Positions 19,634 to 28,041 of a DNA stretch of 64,000 nt are shown one piece after another. Both the position numbers and the translations under genes were made by a program. Position 1 is the first letter of the stretch. The number at the start of each line of letters is the position of its first letter. Origin of the DNA: Kaistia hirudinis. Lineage in GTDB: Bacteria > Pseudomonadota > Alphaproteobacteria > Rhizobiales > Kaistiaceae. Location of the stretch: the NCBI RefSeq assembly GCF_014196455.1, contig NZ_JACIDS010000005.1, positions 62,001-126,000 on the forward strand, given 5' to 3'. The notes under the pieces are model-generated. The model was not told the DNA's origin and did no database searches. It saw only the letters and a list, made by a program, of their open reading frames with translations.

Positions 19634-20898
19634 CGCGGGCCAGGACGAGTCCAGCCGTCCGCGGCTGGCTCTTCCGGGCAGCGCAGCGTTTCCCGCCGCC
19701 GCTGGAGAAAGCGCCGCACGGCCGGATCGCTCGCAAGGCCGATGGCGCGGTCGAAAGCGGATGCGGCCTCCTCGCGTGCGTCCGTGCGGGCGAGGAGTTC
19801 GGCCCGGGCAGCCCAATAGGGCTGATATTGCGCAAGCCGCGGATCGCCATCCAGCGCCGCGAGTGCGGCGAGGCCGGCGGCCGGGCCCTCGACCTCGGCG
19901 AGCGCGAGGGCGCGGTTGACCGCGACGACGGGCGACGGCGCGACGCGGATGAGCGCGTCATAGAGACGGAGCACCGCATCCCCATTGTCGCGGCCCGAGA
20001 GACGCCGCGCGACATGCGCCGACTGCAGCGCCGCCTCCAGTTGGTAGCGGCCAATCTGTCCCAGCGCGGCGGCGCGACGCAGCAGCGCCTCGGCCTCGTT
20101 GATCGCATCCGCATTCCAGCGCGCCGGGTCCTGCTCGGAGAGCGGGACATAGTCGCCCGCCTCCGTGCGCCGCGCCGCCTGGCGGGCATCGACATGCAGC
20201 AGCAGCGCGACGAGCCCGAGCGCTTCGGCCTCTTGTGGCAGCAGTTCGGCGACGATCCGCGCGAGGAAGACCGCCTCGCCGGTCAGGTCACGCCCACCGG
20301 CTTCCGGATCGCCCCACCCTTCGGAGAACGCCGCATAGATGGCGGCGAGCACGGCATCGAGCCGTTCCGGCATCGCCGCGCGGTCGGGGATCTCGAAGGG
20401 AATGCCGGCCTCGCGGATCTTCGCCTTGGCGCGGACAAGCCGCTTCGCCATGGCGGCGGGCGAGGTGAGAAAGGCGGAAGCGATGCGCTTCGCGTCGAGG
20501 GCGAGCACGACCTGCAGCATCAACGGCGCATGCAGATCGGCATCGAGCGCGGGATGGGCGACGGCGAAGAGCAGCGCGAGCCGCCGGTCCGGAATGGCGG
20601 CGGGATCGGCGGTGTCGATCTCGTCGGCGAGGTCGCGGAACGCAGCGGCGAAGGCTTCGCCCGTCTGCCGCCGCCGCGCGGCGTCCGTCATCTTCCGTCG
20701 CGCCGCCGTCATCAGCCAGGCCTCCGGATTGTCGGGCGCGCCGCGCGCCGGCCAGTCGTCGAGCGCGGCGGCGAAGGCATCGGCGAGCGCGTCCTCGGCC
20801 GCGGCGACATCGCGCGAGCGCGCGGCGAGGAGCGCGACGAGGCGGGAATAGCTCCGCCGCGCCACCGCCTCCGCCAGCCGCCGCGCCTCGCCGTTCAA
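19630..20898 (-). CDS. ECF-type RNA polymerase sigma factor with C-terminal TPR-like extension (ECF42-like)
   Basis: A 422-residue extracytoplasmic-function sigma factor. The sigma-2 part is seen in [24 protein letters not shown] and [16 protein letters not shown] sigma-4 segment follows ([24 protein letters not shown]). After residue about 185 comes a long helical region typical of the DUF6596/TPR extension ([52 protein letters not shown]). ECF42 sigma factors are known for this extension and for linkage to DGPF (YCII-related) proteins instead of an anti-sigma factor; both hold here. Its ATG overlaps the stop of the DHFR-like gene by 4 bases. Confidence 0.92.
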   Translation of the reverse strand: MNGEARRLAEAVARRSYSRLVALLAARSRDVAAAEDALADAFAAALDDWPARGAPDNPEAWLMTAARRKMTDAARRRQTGEAFAAAFRDLADEIDTADPAAIPDRRLALLFAVAHPALDADLHAPLMLQVVLALDAKRIASAFLTSPAAMAKRLVRAKAKIREAGIPFEIPDRAAMPERLDAVLAAIYAAFSEGWGDPEAGGRDLTGEAVFLARIVAELLPQEAEALGLVALLLHVDARQAARRTEAGDYVPLSEQDPARWNADAINEAEALLRRAAALGQIGRYQLEAALQSAHVARRLSGRDNGDAVLRLYDALIRVAPSPVVAVNRALALAEVEGPAAGLAALAALDGDPRLAQYQPYWAARAELLARTDAREEAASAFDRAIGLASDPAVRRFLQRRRETLRCPEEPAADGWTRPGPR

Positions 20899-21458
20899 GC
20901 CGGCACCGGCCGGTAGCGCACGAAGAGGCAGCCATTGCCGAAGCGGCGGACATCGATCGTCTCAAGCGCGAGCCGCCGCTTCAGCCCGTCGAACATGGTC
21001 CGCCCGCTGCCGAGCACCAGCGGGAAGACGACGATCTGGAACTCGTCGATCAGCCCGGCCTCGGCGAGCTGGACGACGAGGCTGCCGCTGCCGAGCACGG
21101 CGAGATCGTCGGGCTCGGCCTTGAGGCGGGCGACCTCGCCGACGAGATCGCCCGCGACGAGGCGCGTGCCGGACCAGTCCGCCCGCTGGAGCGTGCGGGA
21201 GAACACTGTCTTCGGCATCGCGTTCATCCGCGCCGCGACGACGGGGAACTCCTGCGCGGCGAAGGGCGTCGGCCAATAGCCAGCCATCATCTCATAAGTC
21301 ACGCGGCCGAAGAGCAGCCGCCCGCCGCCGGACGCATTGCCGGCGATGAAGGCGTCGAACTCGGCGTCGCGCGAGGCCTTGGCCCAGCTCATGTCGCCGC
21401 CCGCATCCGCGAAATAGCCGTCGACCGTGACCTGGTTGAAGACCGAGAGCCGTCCCAT
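20895..21458 (-). CDS. Dihydrofolate reductase-like (RibD C-terminal) family protein
   Basis: A 187-residue protein of the RibD_C/DHFR-like fold, beginning [18 protein letters not shown]. It includes [52 protein letters not shown] and [16 protein letters not shown], the standard NADPH-fold order of YyaP/YwjB-type proteins. True dihydrofolate reductase activity is not implied; many members have unknown substrates. The start at 21458 is placed by homology. It sits 14 bases after the DGPF gene and overlaps the sigma gene, so the three form one operon. Confidence 0.9.
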   Translation of the reverse strand: MGRLSVFNQVTVDGYFADAGGDMSWAKASRDAEFDAFIAGNASGGGRLLFGRVTYEMMAGYWPTPFAAQEFPVVAARMNAMPKTVFSRTLQRADWSGTRLVAGDLVGEVARLKAEPDDLAVLGSGSLVVQLAEAGLIDEFQIVVFPLVLGSGRTMFDGLKRRLALETIDVRRFGNGCLFVRYRPVPA

Positions 21459-21472
21459 CGCCCCGCCCTCCC

Positions 21473-21823
21473 CTACATTGTCGGCCAGACCGGCCGGACC
21501 TCGACGACGCCGTGACCCGTCGTCGGGCAGCGCGCGGCCCAGGCGAGCGCCGCGTCGAGATCGGCCGCCTCGATCAGGTAATAGCCGCCGACCTGCTCCT
21601 TCGAATCGGCGAAGGGGCCGTCGAGCACCTGCGGCTTGCCGTCGACGAGGCGAACCGTCGTGGCCGAACGGCTCGGCTGAAGGCGATTGGCGCCGACCAG
21701 CGCGCCGGAATCGGCGAGCGCCTGCGTATAGGCCATATAGGCCGCCTCGCCCTCCTTCTGCTGCTCCGGCGTCATCTGCGGCCAGGCCGTGTCGTCGAAA
21801 TAGAGCATGAGCAGATATTGCAT
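21473..21823 (-). CDS. YCII-related DGPF-domain protein
   Basis: A 116-residue protein of the YCII/DGPF family: MQYLLMLYFDDTAWPQM at the start and the eponymous motif in VLDGPFADSKEQVGGYYLIE near residue 67. The conserved His/Asp positions of active YciI dehydrochlorinase-like proteins are only partly evident. DGPF proteins are consistently encoded beside ECF42-type sigma factors and are assumed to work in the same response, though their biochemical role is unclear. First gene of the three-gene operon, with a GGGAGAA site 6-8 bases before the ATG. Confidence 0.92.
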   Translation of the reverse strand: MQYLLMLYFDDTAWPQMTPEQQKEGEAAYMAYTQALADSGALVGANRLQPSRSATTVRLVDGKPQVLDGPFADSKEQVGGYYLIEAADLDAALAWAARCPTTGHGVVEVRPVWPTM

Positions 21824-22124
21824 CGTCTTTTCTCCCGAGCTTCAGGCGAGGCATCATGCGCCGCCAACCCAATGACGCGCGAGCGCCCGCCGCAATGGAC
21901 AAGGCCGTGGAAAAAAACCATGCGGCGTCTGCCCGGCCGCGCTTTCATTGACATGGCGAAGCATCCCGCCTATGAGAGCGCCCGTGGCAAGCGGGTCCTT
22001 CGGGCCCCGCCTGTCATTTCACGCACCCGCGGATGAGGCTTCGGCCTGGTCCTGTCGGTTCGCCCCCCATGGGTGGACAGAGGAGGGCGCGTGTCCCTGA
22101 AACTCTATCCTCAAGGGATATGCG
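21824..22124. other. Intergenic region upstream of rpsD and of the ECF operon
   Basis: About 300 bases between divergent genes. It must contain both promoters. I see GC-rich segments that could fold ahead of rpsD (for example around 22000-22090), and an AAGGGATAT site just before the rpsD ATG, but no riboswitch, tRNA or clear promoter pair. Confidence 0.5.
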
Positions 22125-22742
22125 ATGTCGAAGCGTGCTTCGTCCAAACACAAGATCGACCGCCGTCTTGGCGAAAACCTCTGGGGCCGTCCGAAGTCCC
22201 CGGTCAACAAGCGCGAATACGGCCCGGGCCAGCACGGCCAGCGTCGCAAGGGCAAGGTGTCCGACTACGGCACCCAGCTCCGCGCCAAGCAGAAGCTCAA
22301 GGGCTATTACGGCAACATCTCCGAGAAGCAGTTCCGGAAGATCTATGCCGAGGCGACGCGCCGGAAGGGCGATTCGTCCGAGAGCCTCGTCGGCCTGCTC
22401 GAGTGCCGTCTCGATGCGGTCGTCTACCGCGCCAAGTTCGTGCCGACCGTCTTCGCCGCGCGCCAGTTCGTCTCGCACGGCCACATCAAGGTCAATGGCC
22501 GCCGCGTCACCATCCCGAGCTACTCGGTGAAGGTCGGCGACCTGATCGAGGTCAAGGATACCTCGAAGCAGCTCGCCATGGTCATCGAGGCGACGCAGCT
22601 CGCCGAGCGCGACGTGCCGGACTATATCGAAGTCGATCATCACAAGATGACCGCGAAGTTCGCCCGCGTTCCCGGCCTCGCCGATGTGCCCTATCCGGTG
22701 CACATGGAACCGAACCTCGTCGTCGAGTTCTATTCGCGCTGA
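22125..22742 (+). CDS. rpsD: 30S ribosomal protein S4
   Basis: Primary rRNA-binding protein of the small subunit body. The 205-residue protein has the N-terminal S4 segment ([35 protein letters not shown]), the [10 protein letters not shown] helix and the S4 RNA-binding domain ([39 protein letters not shown]). Length is right for alphaproteobacteria. It stands alone, outside the alpha operon, as usual in this class. Codon usage is strongly biased as expected. Terminated by a hairpin after the stop. Confidence 0.98.
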   Translation: MSKRASSKHKIDRRLGENLWGRPKSPVNKREYGPGQHGQRRKGKVSDYGTQLRAKQKLKGYYGNISEKQFRKIYAEATRRKGDSSESLVGLLECRLDAVVYRAKFVPTVFAARQFVSHGHIKVNGRRVTIPSYSVKVGDLIEVKDTSKQLAMVIEATQLAERDVPDYIEVDHHKMTAKFARVPGLADVPYPVHMEPNLVVEFYSR

Positions 22743-22764
22743 TTTCTTTCAGCCGCTGAGTTCG

Positions 22765-22790
22765 AAAGGCCGCCTCCGGGCGGCCTTTTG
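22765..22790 (+). terminator. Terminator after rpsD
   Basis: A 10-bp stem (AAAGGCCGCC at 22765-22774 with GGCGGCCTTT at 22779-22788) around TCCG ends in a TTTT run. Confidence 0.93.
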
Positions 22791-22866
22791 CTTTCCGGGC
22801 CGGCAGCAGGCCTTTGCGTCGACGATGCCGAGCGTCTATCAAGACGCTCGCCGGAGGATCCGAAGC

Positions 22867-23766
22867 ATGAGCCATGCTGTGACGCCCCAAGCGCGCGACC
22901 GCCGCGCGGCCATCGGCTATGGCGCCATTCTCGTCACCATCATCACCTGGGCCTCGGCCTTCGCGGCGATCCGGGTCGGGCTCCAGCATCTGACGCCGGT
23001 GGAGCTCGCCGCCGCGCGCTATCTGACCGCTGCCATTCCCGCCGGGCTCTATCTGGCGATCGCCCGCCCGCCCCTGCCCGCCCCGCGCGACCTGCTGCGG
23101 CTCGCGATCATCGGCCCGCTCTTCATCGCGGCCTATGCCGTGCTGCTGAATACGGGCGAGCGCACCGTCGCCGCCGGCCCCGCCGCCTTCATCATCCAGG
23201 TCAATCCGATCATCGTGGCGCTGGTCGCGCTGCCGCTGCTCGGCGAGCGCTTCGGGCTCTGGGGCTGGATCGGCACGGCCGTCTCCTTCGCCGGCGTCGG
23301 GCTGATCGCCGTCGGCAGCGGCGAGGCCTTCGGCTTCGATCCGGGCGTGCTGCTGATCCTCGGGGCGGCGCTCTGCACGTCGATCTCGACAATCGTACAG
23401 AAGCCGCTGCTCGGCCGCATGCCGGCGATCGTCGTCACGGCCTGGATCCTGCTGATCGGCGCGCTGCCGCTGCTGCCGGCCGTGCCGGATACGCTCGATG
23501 CGCTCTCGCGCGCCCCGGCGGATGTGGGCGCGGCGATCCTCTATCTCGCGGTCTTCCCGACCGTGATCGGCTATCTGACCTGGGCGGTCGCGCTCAAGAC
23601 CTTCGCGGCCGCGCGCGCCTCCAACTTCCTCTATTTGATCGCGCCGACCGCGACGCTGATCGGCTTCGTCTGGCTCGGCGAGATCCCGACGCCGCTCGGT
23701 CTTGCCGGCGGCGCGATGGCGATCGGCGGCGTCGCGCTCGTCAACCTCATGGGCCGACGCCGCTGA
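22867..23766 (+). CDS. EamA/DMT-superfamily transporter
   Basis: A 299-residue inner-membrane protein with ten hydrophobic segments arranged as two EamA repeats: [16 protein letters not shown] and [21 protein letters not shown] in the first, and [19 protein letters not shown] and [21 protein letters not shown] in the second. Such RhaT/YdcZ-like carriers usually export metabolites or amino acids. The start at 22867 has a GGAGGATC site just upstream; a frame from 22684 overlaps the end of rpsD and is not credible. Convergent with the alcohol dehydrogenase gene. Confidence 0.93.
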   Translation: MSHAVTPQARDRRAAIGYGAILVTIITWASAFAAIRVGLQHLTPVELAAARYLTAAIPAGLYLAIARPPLPAPRDLLRLAIIGPLFIAAYAVLLNTGERTVAAGPAAFIIQVNPIIVALVALPLLGERFGLWGWIGTAVSFAGVGLIAVGSGEAFGFDPGVLLILGAALCTSISTIVQKPLLGRMPAIVVTAWILLIGALPLLPAVPDTLDALSRAPADVGAAILYLAVFPTVIGYLTWAVALKTFAAARASNFLYLIAPTATLIGFVWLGEIPTPLGLAGGAMAIGGVALVNLMGRRR

Positions 23767-23782
23767 CGCCGCCGATGCGGTC

Positions 23783-24838
23783 TTATGCGGCGGCCGGCAG
23801 GGTCGCCATGTCGATCACGAAGCGATACTTGACGTCGCTCTTCAGCATGCGGTCATAAGCTTCGTTGATCTTGTCGATCGGGATCATCTCGATATCGGCA
23901 GTGATGCCGTGCTTGCCGCAGAAATCGAGCATTTCCTGCGTCTCGGGAATGCCGCCGATCAGCGAGCCCGCGAAGGAGCGGCGCCCGAAGATCAGGTTCG
24001 AGACATGCACCGGTAGCGGCGCCGGCGGCGCGCCGACCTGCACCAGCGTCCCGTCGCGCTTCAACAGCACGAGATAGGCGTTGATGTCGTGCTCGGCCGA
24101 GACCGCGTCGATGATCAGGTCGAGCTTGCCGCCCCAGGCCTTCAGCGCCTCAGGATCGCGCGTCACGACGACGTGATGCGCGCCGAGCCGCTCGGCATCC
24201 GCGCGCTTGCTCTCCGAGGTCGTGAACATCACGACTTCGGCGCCCATGGCCCGCGCCAGCTTCACCGCCATATGGCCGAGGCCGCCGAGCCCGACCACGC
24301 CCACCGTCTTGCCGGGACCGGCCTTCCAGTGGCGCAGCGGCGAATAGGTCGTGATGCCCGCACAGAGGAGCGGCGCGACGGCCGCGAGATCGAGATTTTC
24401 CGGCAGGCGCAGCACGAAGGCCTCGTCGACGACGACCGCCTTAGAATAGCCGCCATAGGTGACGCCGCCCGTGTGCTTGTCCGGCGCATTGTAGGTGCCG
24501 GTCGCGCCGACGAGGCAATATTGCTCGAGACCTTCGACACAGTTCGCACAGGTGCGGCAGGAATCGACCAGGCAACCGACGCCGGCCAAGTCGCCGACCT
24601 TGAAGCTCTTCACATCGGCGCCGACGCGGCGCACGCGCCCGACGATCTCGTGGCCGGGAATATTGGGATAGACCGTGCCCGGCCACTCGCCGCGCGCCGT
24701 GTGCAGGTCGGAATGGCAGACGCCGCAATAGAGGATCTCGATCTCGACATCGGTCGGGCCGGGATCGCGGCGGTTGAAGGAAAAGGGCGCGAGCGGCGTG
24801 TCAGCGCTCTGCGCGGCATAACCGGTGCAGACGAACAT
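23783..24838 (-). CDS. NAD(P)-dependent zinc alcohol dehydrogenase (YahK/CAD type)
   Basis: A 351-residue medium-chain dehydrogenase reducing aldehydes or oxidising alcohols. It has the catalytic zinc cysteine in YCGVCHSDLHTARGEWP, the GHEIVGRVRRVG ligand histidine, and the four structural-zinc cysteines in SCRTCANCVEGLEQYC. The Rossmann motif GLGGLGHMAVKLARAMGA is followed by FTTSESK, a serine-rich loop consistent with NADPH preference. Similar to cinnamyl-alcohol dehydrogenase and E. coli YahK. Broad aldehyde detoxification is a reasonable guess. Confidence 0.94.
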   Translation of the reverse strand: MFVCTGYAAQSADTPLAPFSFNRRDPGPTDVEIEILYCGVCHSDLHTARGEWPGTVYPNIPGHEIVGRVRRVGADVKSFKVGDLAGVGCLVDSCRTCANCVEGLEQYCLVGATGTYNAPDKHTGGVTYGGYSKAVVVDEAFVLRLPENLDLAAVAPLLCAGITTYSPLRHWKAGPGKTVGVVGLGGLGHMAVKLARAMGAEVVMFTTSESKRADAERLGAHHVVVTRDPEALKAWGGKLDLIIDAVSAEHDINAYLVLLKRDGTLVQVGAPPAPLPVHVSNLIFGRRSFAGSLIGGIPETQEMLDFCGKHGITADIEMIPIDKINEAYDRMLKSDVKYRFVIDMATLPAAA

Positions 24839-25156
24839 ATCGGACTCCGTGGGACTTGAGTCGATTCAAGGATGGGATGGAAGACGTTTTTGGATACGCC
24901 CCGTCACAACGATAGGGCGACAGGGGCGACGAGGCAAGGCGGGGTGGTGTGGGCGGGCAAAGCCGGTGACGCGCGCGTGCTGCCGCGCTGTTAGTCTTGT
25001 GCCTCAGGCTGCATGGATCCCGGCTTTCGCCGGGATGACGGCAACTTGGAGGGTTTCGAGATCTGGTTGCCGATGATGCATGCGCCCTCCCCCACACCGG
25101 CGTCATCCCGGCGAGAGCCGGGATCCATGCAGCCGCAGCGTGGGGAAGGAATCGCC
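24839..25156. other. Gene-free interval holding the first palindrome pair
   Basis: Between the alcohol dehydrogenase start and the first GIY-YIG gene. The proximal 160 bases should contain the dehydrogenase promoter, with no site I can name. The distal part is the palindrome module at 25000-25135. Confidence 0.6.
25000..25135. repeat. Palindrome module M1
   Basis: Contains the outward hairpin at 25013-25041 and its inverted partner at 25101-25128, here with GAGAGC in place of GAAAGC in the loop arm. The middle differs from the other modules (TTTCGAGATCTGG...), so M1 is the most diverged of the four. Confidence 0.85.
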
Positions 25157-25444
25157 TCACTGCGCGATCTCGGGATAAAGATCGCGCCAGGTCGGATTGC
25201 CACGTTCGATCAGGTCGATCTTCCATGCGCGCCGCCACTCCTTGATCTGCTTCTCCCGCCGGATCGCCTCCGGCATCGAGCCCAAGAGTTCGTAGTGAAC
25301 GAGCATCCGCGTCCTGTGCCGTTTCGCGAAACCGCCGATCAGGCCCTCGCGATGCTGCCACGCGCGATGCACGATCGAACTCGTCACGCCAACATAGAGC
25401 GTGCCGTTGTAGCCGCTGGCCATGATGTAGACGCACGGTTGCAT
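25157..25444 (-). CDS. GIY-YIG superfamily nuclease (COG2827-like), copy 1
   Basis: A 95-residue single-domain GIY-YIG protein. The two tyrosine motifs are seen as [19 protein letters not shown] (VYI for GIY, YVG for YIG). They are followed by the helix arginine in [10 protein letters not shown], the catalytic glutamate region [14 protein letters not shown] and an asparagine in RGNPTW. Related small proteins are predicted endonucleases with no proven role. The start MQPCVYIM is chosen because homology begins there; 14 further codons are open upstream. It differs from the copy at 26766 at 6 of 95 residues (positions 10, 36, 37, 43, 50 and 73). All presumed catalytic positions are intact. Confidence 0.88.
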   Translation of the reverse strand: MQPCVYIMASGYNGTLYVGVTSSIVHRAWQHREGLIGGFAKRHRTRMLVHYELLGSMPEAIRREKQIKEWRRAWKIDLIERGNPTWRDLYPEIAQ

Positions 25445-25486
25445 AGATGGATCATCGCCCGACCATGCCGCGCTGTCACGCCCCAT

Positions 25487-25622
25487 GCCTCAGGCTGAAT
25501 GGATCCCGGCTTTCGCCGGGATGACGGCAGCTTGGAGGGTTTTGGGAGCGGGTCGACGCTTATGTACGCGCCCTCCCCCCACACCGGCGTCATCCCGGCG
25601 AAAGCCGGGATCCATGCAGCCG
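25487..25622. repeat. Palindrome module M2
   Basis: Hairpin at 25499-25527 and inverted partner at 25588-25615. The middle reads GGTTTTGGGAGCGGG..., shared with modules M3 and M4. Confidence 0.88.
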
Positions 25623-25730
25623 AAGCGCCGATCGCCTTTGCGGCGTAGGCGGGCTATGTCCCGGCCCCCCGACCATTGCGCGGCGCTGCGCTTTTCGGCA
25701 AAGAGAACGGCGAAGCCGGAGCCGCCATAC

Positions 25731-26585
25731 ATGTCCGAAACGCTCGATCCCGTCGATGATCTGGAGGCGGGCGATACCTGCCACCCGCTTTTTCGTGCGG
25801 CGCCCTCCTCCGTCGAGTTCGGCAAGCTCCGCAAGCGGCTGATCCGGCAGACGCGCGAGGCGCTCGACGATTTCGCCATGGTGCGGCCGGGCGATCGCTG
25901 GCTCGTCTGCCTCTCGGGCGGCAAGGATTCCTATGCGCTCCTCGCCATGCTGCTCGATCTCAAATGGCGCGGCCTGCTGCCGGTCGATCTTCTCGCCTGC
26001 AATCTCGACCAGGCCCAGCCGGGCTTCCCGGCCGATGTGCTGCCGAGCTTCCTCGACGGCGTCGGCGTCCCCTACCGGATCGAGCGGCAGGACACCTATT
26101 CGGTCGTCGTCTCCAAGGTGCCGACGGGCCGGACCTATTGCGCGCTCTGCTCGCGGCTGCGCCGCGGCCATCTCTATCGAGTGGCGCGCGAGGAAGGCTG
26201 CCAGGCGGTGGTGCTCGGCCATCACCGCGAGGACATCCTCGAAACCTTCTTCATGAACTTCTTCCATGGCGGCAAGCTCGCCGCGATGCCGCCGAAGCTG
26301 GTCAATGACGAGGGCGACCTCTTCGTGCTGCGCCCCCTCGCCTATTGCGCCGAGGACGACATAGCGCGCTTCTCGAACGCTATGGCCTTCCCGATCATCC
26401 CCTGCGACCTCTGCGGCTCGCAGGAAGGCCTGCAGCGCAACCTCGTCAAGGCGATGCTGGCCGAATGGGAAAAGAAGGCGCCGGGCCGCAAGGACGTGAT
26501 GATGAAGGCACTCACCAACGCCAACCCCTCGCACCTCCTCGACCGCGACCTGTTCGACTTCGCCGGGCTGACGATAAGGGACTGA
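25731..26585 (+). CDS. ttcA: tRNA 2-thiocytidine(32) synthetase TtcA
   Basis: ATP-dependent thiolation of cytidine 32 in tRNA, using a [4Fe-4S] cluster. The 284-residue protein carries the PP-loop [12 protein letters not shown] near residue 65 and the two CxxC motifs, [11 protein letters not shown] and CDLCGSQ, that bind the cluster. The [19 protein letters not shown] block is diagnostic. The start at 25731 ([10 protein letters not shown]) follows GGAGCC; the open frame reaching 25485 includes palindrome repeat sequence and is not credible as the N-terminus. Uniquely placed between two direct copies of a 620-bp repeat unit. Confidence 0.95.
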   Translation: MSETLDPVDDLEAGDTCHPLFRAAPSSVEFGKLRKRLIRQTREALDDFAMVRPGDRWLVCLSGGKDSYALLAMLLDLKWRGLLPVDLLACNLDQAQPGFPADVLPSFLDGVGVPYRIERQDTYSVVVSKVPTGRTYCALCSRLRRGHLYRVAREEGCQAVVLGHHREDILETFFMNFFHGGKLAAMPPKLVNDEGDLFVLRPLAYCAEDDIARFSNAMAFPIIPCDLCGSQEGLQRNLVKAMLAEWEKKAPGRKDVMMKALTNANPSHLLDRDLFDFAGLTIRD

Positions 26586-26607
26586 GCGCAGGGGCCGTCA
26601 CGCCCCC

Positions 26608-26744
26608 TGCCTCAGGCTGAATGGATCCCGGCTTTCGCCGGGATGACGGCAGCTTGGAGGACTTTGGGAGCGGGTTGACGCTTGTGCACGCGCCATCCCC
26701 CCACACCGGCGTCATCCCGGCGAAAGCCGGGATCCATGCAGCCG
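26608..26744. repeat. Palindrome module M3
   Basis: Hairpin at 26621-26649 and inverted partner at 26710-26737, with the shared middle GACTTTGGGAGCGGG. It directly follows ttcA and may act as its 3' hairpin. Confidence 0.88.
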
Positions 26745-26765
26745 ATGCGTGGGGAAGGAATCGCC

Positions 26766-27053
26766 TCACTGCGCGATCTCGGGATAAAGATCGCGCCATG
26801 TCGGATTGCCGCGCTCGATCAGGTCGATCTTCCAGGAGCGCCGCCACTCCTTGATCTGCTTCTCCCGCCGGATCGCCTCCGGCATCGAGCCCAAGAGTTC
26901 GTAGTAAACGAGCATCCGCGTCCGGTATCGCTTCGCGAAGCCGTCGGCGAGGCCTTCACGGTGCTGCCATGCGCGATGCACGATCGAACTCGTCACGCCA
27001 ACATAGAGCGTGCCGTTGTAGCCGCAGGCCATGATGTAGACGCACGGTTGCAT
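26766..27053 (-). CDS. GIY-YIG superfamily nuclease (COG2827-like), copy 2
   Basis: A 95-residue duplicate of the gene at 25157, about 94% identical in protein. Motifs [43 protein letters not shown] and RGNPTW are all present. Substitutions relative to copy 1 are mostly in the loop after the first helix (LADGF for LIGGF) and two His/Tyr exchanges, so both copies look functional rather than one being a decaying pseudogene. Flanked by modules M3 and M4. No adjacent gene shares its strand closely enough to suggest an operon. Confidence 0.88.
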   Translation of the reverse strand: MQPCVYIMACGYNGTLYVGVTSSIVHRAWQHREGLADGFAKRYRTRMLVYYELLGSMPEAIRREKQIKEWRRSWKIDLIERGNPTWRDLYPEIAQ

Positions 27054-27094
27054 AGATGGATCATCGCCCGGTCCTGCCGTGGTGTCACGCCCCA

Positions 27095-27230
27095 TGCCTC
27101 AGGCTGAATGGATCCCGGCTTTCGCCGGGATGACGGCAGCTTGAAGGGTTTTGGGAGCGGGGCGACGCTTATGCACGCGCCATCCCCCACACCGGCGTCA
27201 TCCCGGCGGAAGCCGGGATCCATGCAGCCG
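27095..27230. repeat. Palindrome module M4
   Basis: Hairpin at 27108-27136 and inverted partner at 27196-27223 (GGAAGC variant). It lies 26 bases from the 3' end of murI and so separates murI from the GIY-YIG gene. Confidence 0.88.
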
Positions 27231-27255
27231 AAGCGCTGCGAAAGCAGACCGACGT

Positions 27256-28041
27256 CTACCGCGGCTCCAGTCCGAAGCGTGCCAGCACGGGCAACAGCGC
27301 CGGCGGCCAGGACTTGCCGCTCGTCAGCTGCGCCGTGCCGCGTGCGAGCGGGGCGTCGGGGGCCTCGGTGAGGCCGAGCAGCGAGACGACGCGGCGGGCG
27401 ATCGCGTCGGCGGGGTCGATCCAGTCCACCGGCCAGGGCGCCAGTGCCACGAGACGGTCGAGCAGGAAAGGATAATGCGTGCAGGCGAGGACGATCTTGT
27501 CGGTACGCCGCCCCTCGACCGTGATGAAGGCCGGCTCGATCTCGAAGCGGATCGCGGCATCCTCGACAACCTCGCCGCGCATCGCGGCCTCGGCCAGCGG
27601 CGCCAGTTCCGACGAGCCGACCAGGCGGACATGGCAGGAAGCCGCGAAATCGCGGATCAGCGCGCGGGTATAATCGCGCCGCATCGTCCCGGGCGTCGAG
27701 AGGACGCCGACGACGCCGCTCTGCGTCGTCTCCGCCGCCGGCTTGATCGCGGGGACCGTGCCGACGAAGGGAATGGCGTGGAGCGCGCGCAGCGCCGGCA
27801 GGACGAGGGTCGAGGCCGTGTTGCAGGCGATGACCACCGCGTCGGGCGCCTCGCGCGCGATCAGCGCGCCGATCGTCGCGACGACATGCGCCTTGAGCGG
27901 CTCGTCTTCCCAATCGCCATAGGGGAAGGCCGCGTCATCCGCGACATAGAGGATATCGGCCGTCGGCACGCGGCGGCGGATCTCCTTCAGCACCGAGAGC
28001 CCGCCGACGCCTGAATCGAAGACGAGCAGGCGGATGCTCAC
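27256..28041 (-). CDS. murI: Glutamate racemase
   Basis: Makes D-glutamate for peptidoglycan. The 261-residue protein has [10 protein letters not shown], the first catalytic cysteine in IACNTAST and the second in [11 protein letters not shown], with matching acidic residues. The start is a GTG at 28041 that overlaps the TGA of the upstream methyltransferase gene as GTGA, so the two are translationally coupled. An open frame extends far upstream through that gene but is antisense-like shadow. Its 3' end lies next to the palindrome module at 27095. Confidence 0.95.
   Translation of the reverse strand: MSIRLLVFDSGVGGLSVLKEIRRRVPTADILYVADDAAFPYGDWEDEPLKAHVVATIGALIAREAPDAVVIACNTASTLVLPALRALHAIPFVGTVPAIKPAAETTQSGVVGVLSTPGTMRRDYTRALIRDFAASCHVRLVGSSELAPLAEAAMRGEVVEDAAIRFEIEPAFITVEGRRTDKIVLACTHYPFLLDRLVALAPWPVDWIDPADAIARRVVSLLGLTEAPDAPLARGTAQLTSGKSWPPALLPVLARFGLEPR

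Larger units (their letters stand above)
25000..25622. mobile_element. Palindrome-bracketed GIY-YIG unit, copy 1
   Basis: A unit of about 620 bp: palindrome module, GIY-YIG nuclease gene on the minus strand, palindrome module. Each module starts near GCCTCAGGCT and contains the hairpin GGATCCCGGCTTTCGCCGGG (at 25015 and 25501). About 60-75 bases later comes its inverted partner (25101-25128, 25588-25615), followed by GCAGCCG. A near-identical unit lies at 26608-27230 in the same orientation, with ttcA between. The repeated structure and shared gene suggest the whole unit copies or recombines as one piece. No transposase, terminal inverted repeat of IS type or target duplication was identified. 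Confidence 0.7.
26608..27230. mobile_element. Palindrome-bracketed GIY-YIG unit, copy 2
   Basis: Same layout and orientation as the unit at 25000: module M3, GIY-YIG gene on the minus strand, module M4. Spacing between module and gene is conserved to the base on the 3' side (21 bases in both). Similarity is high throughout, including the non-coding flanks of the gene, which argues for recent duplication of the unit as a whole. The unit begins 23 bases after the ttcA stop. Confidence 0.7.

Noticed and set aside
19288-20916. 542-codon plus-strand frame across the sigma factor gene
   Set aside because: Overlaps two supported genes and has no recognisable domain or ribosome site.
21990-22110. 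Riboswitch or structured leader before rpsD
   Set aside because: GC-rich segments can pair, but no known consensus was recognised and fold quality cannot be judged by eye.
25013-25498. Plus-strand ORFs beginning [10 protein letters not shown] at several palindrome modules
   Set aside because: They are translations of the repeat hairpin itself and recur only because the repeat does; they run antisense to the GIY-YIG genes.
25000-27230. CRISPR array
   Set aside because: Repeats are inverted pairs with irregular 60-1100 base spacing and a gene between them, not short direct repeats with uniform spacers; no cas genes nearby.
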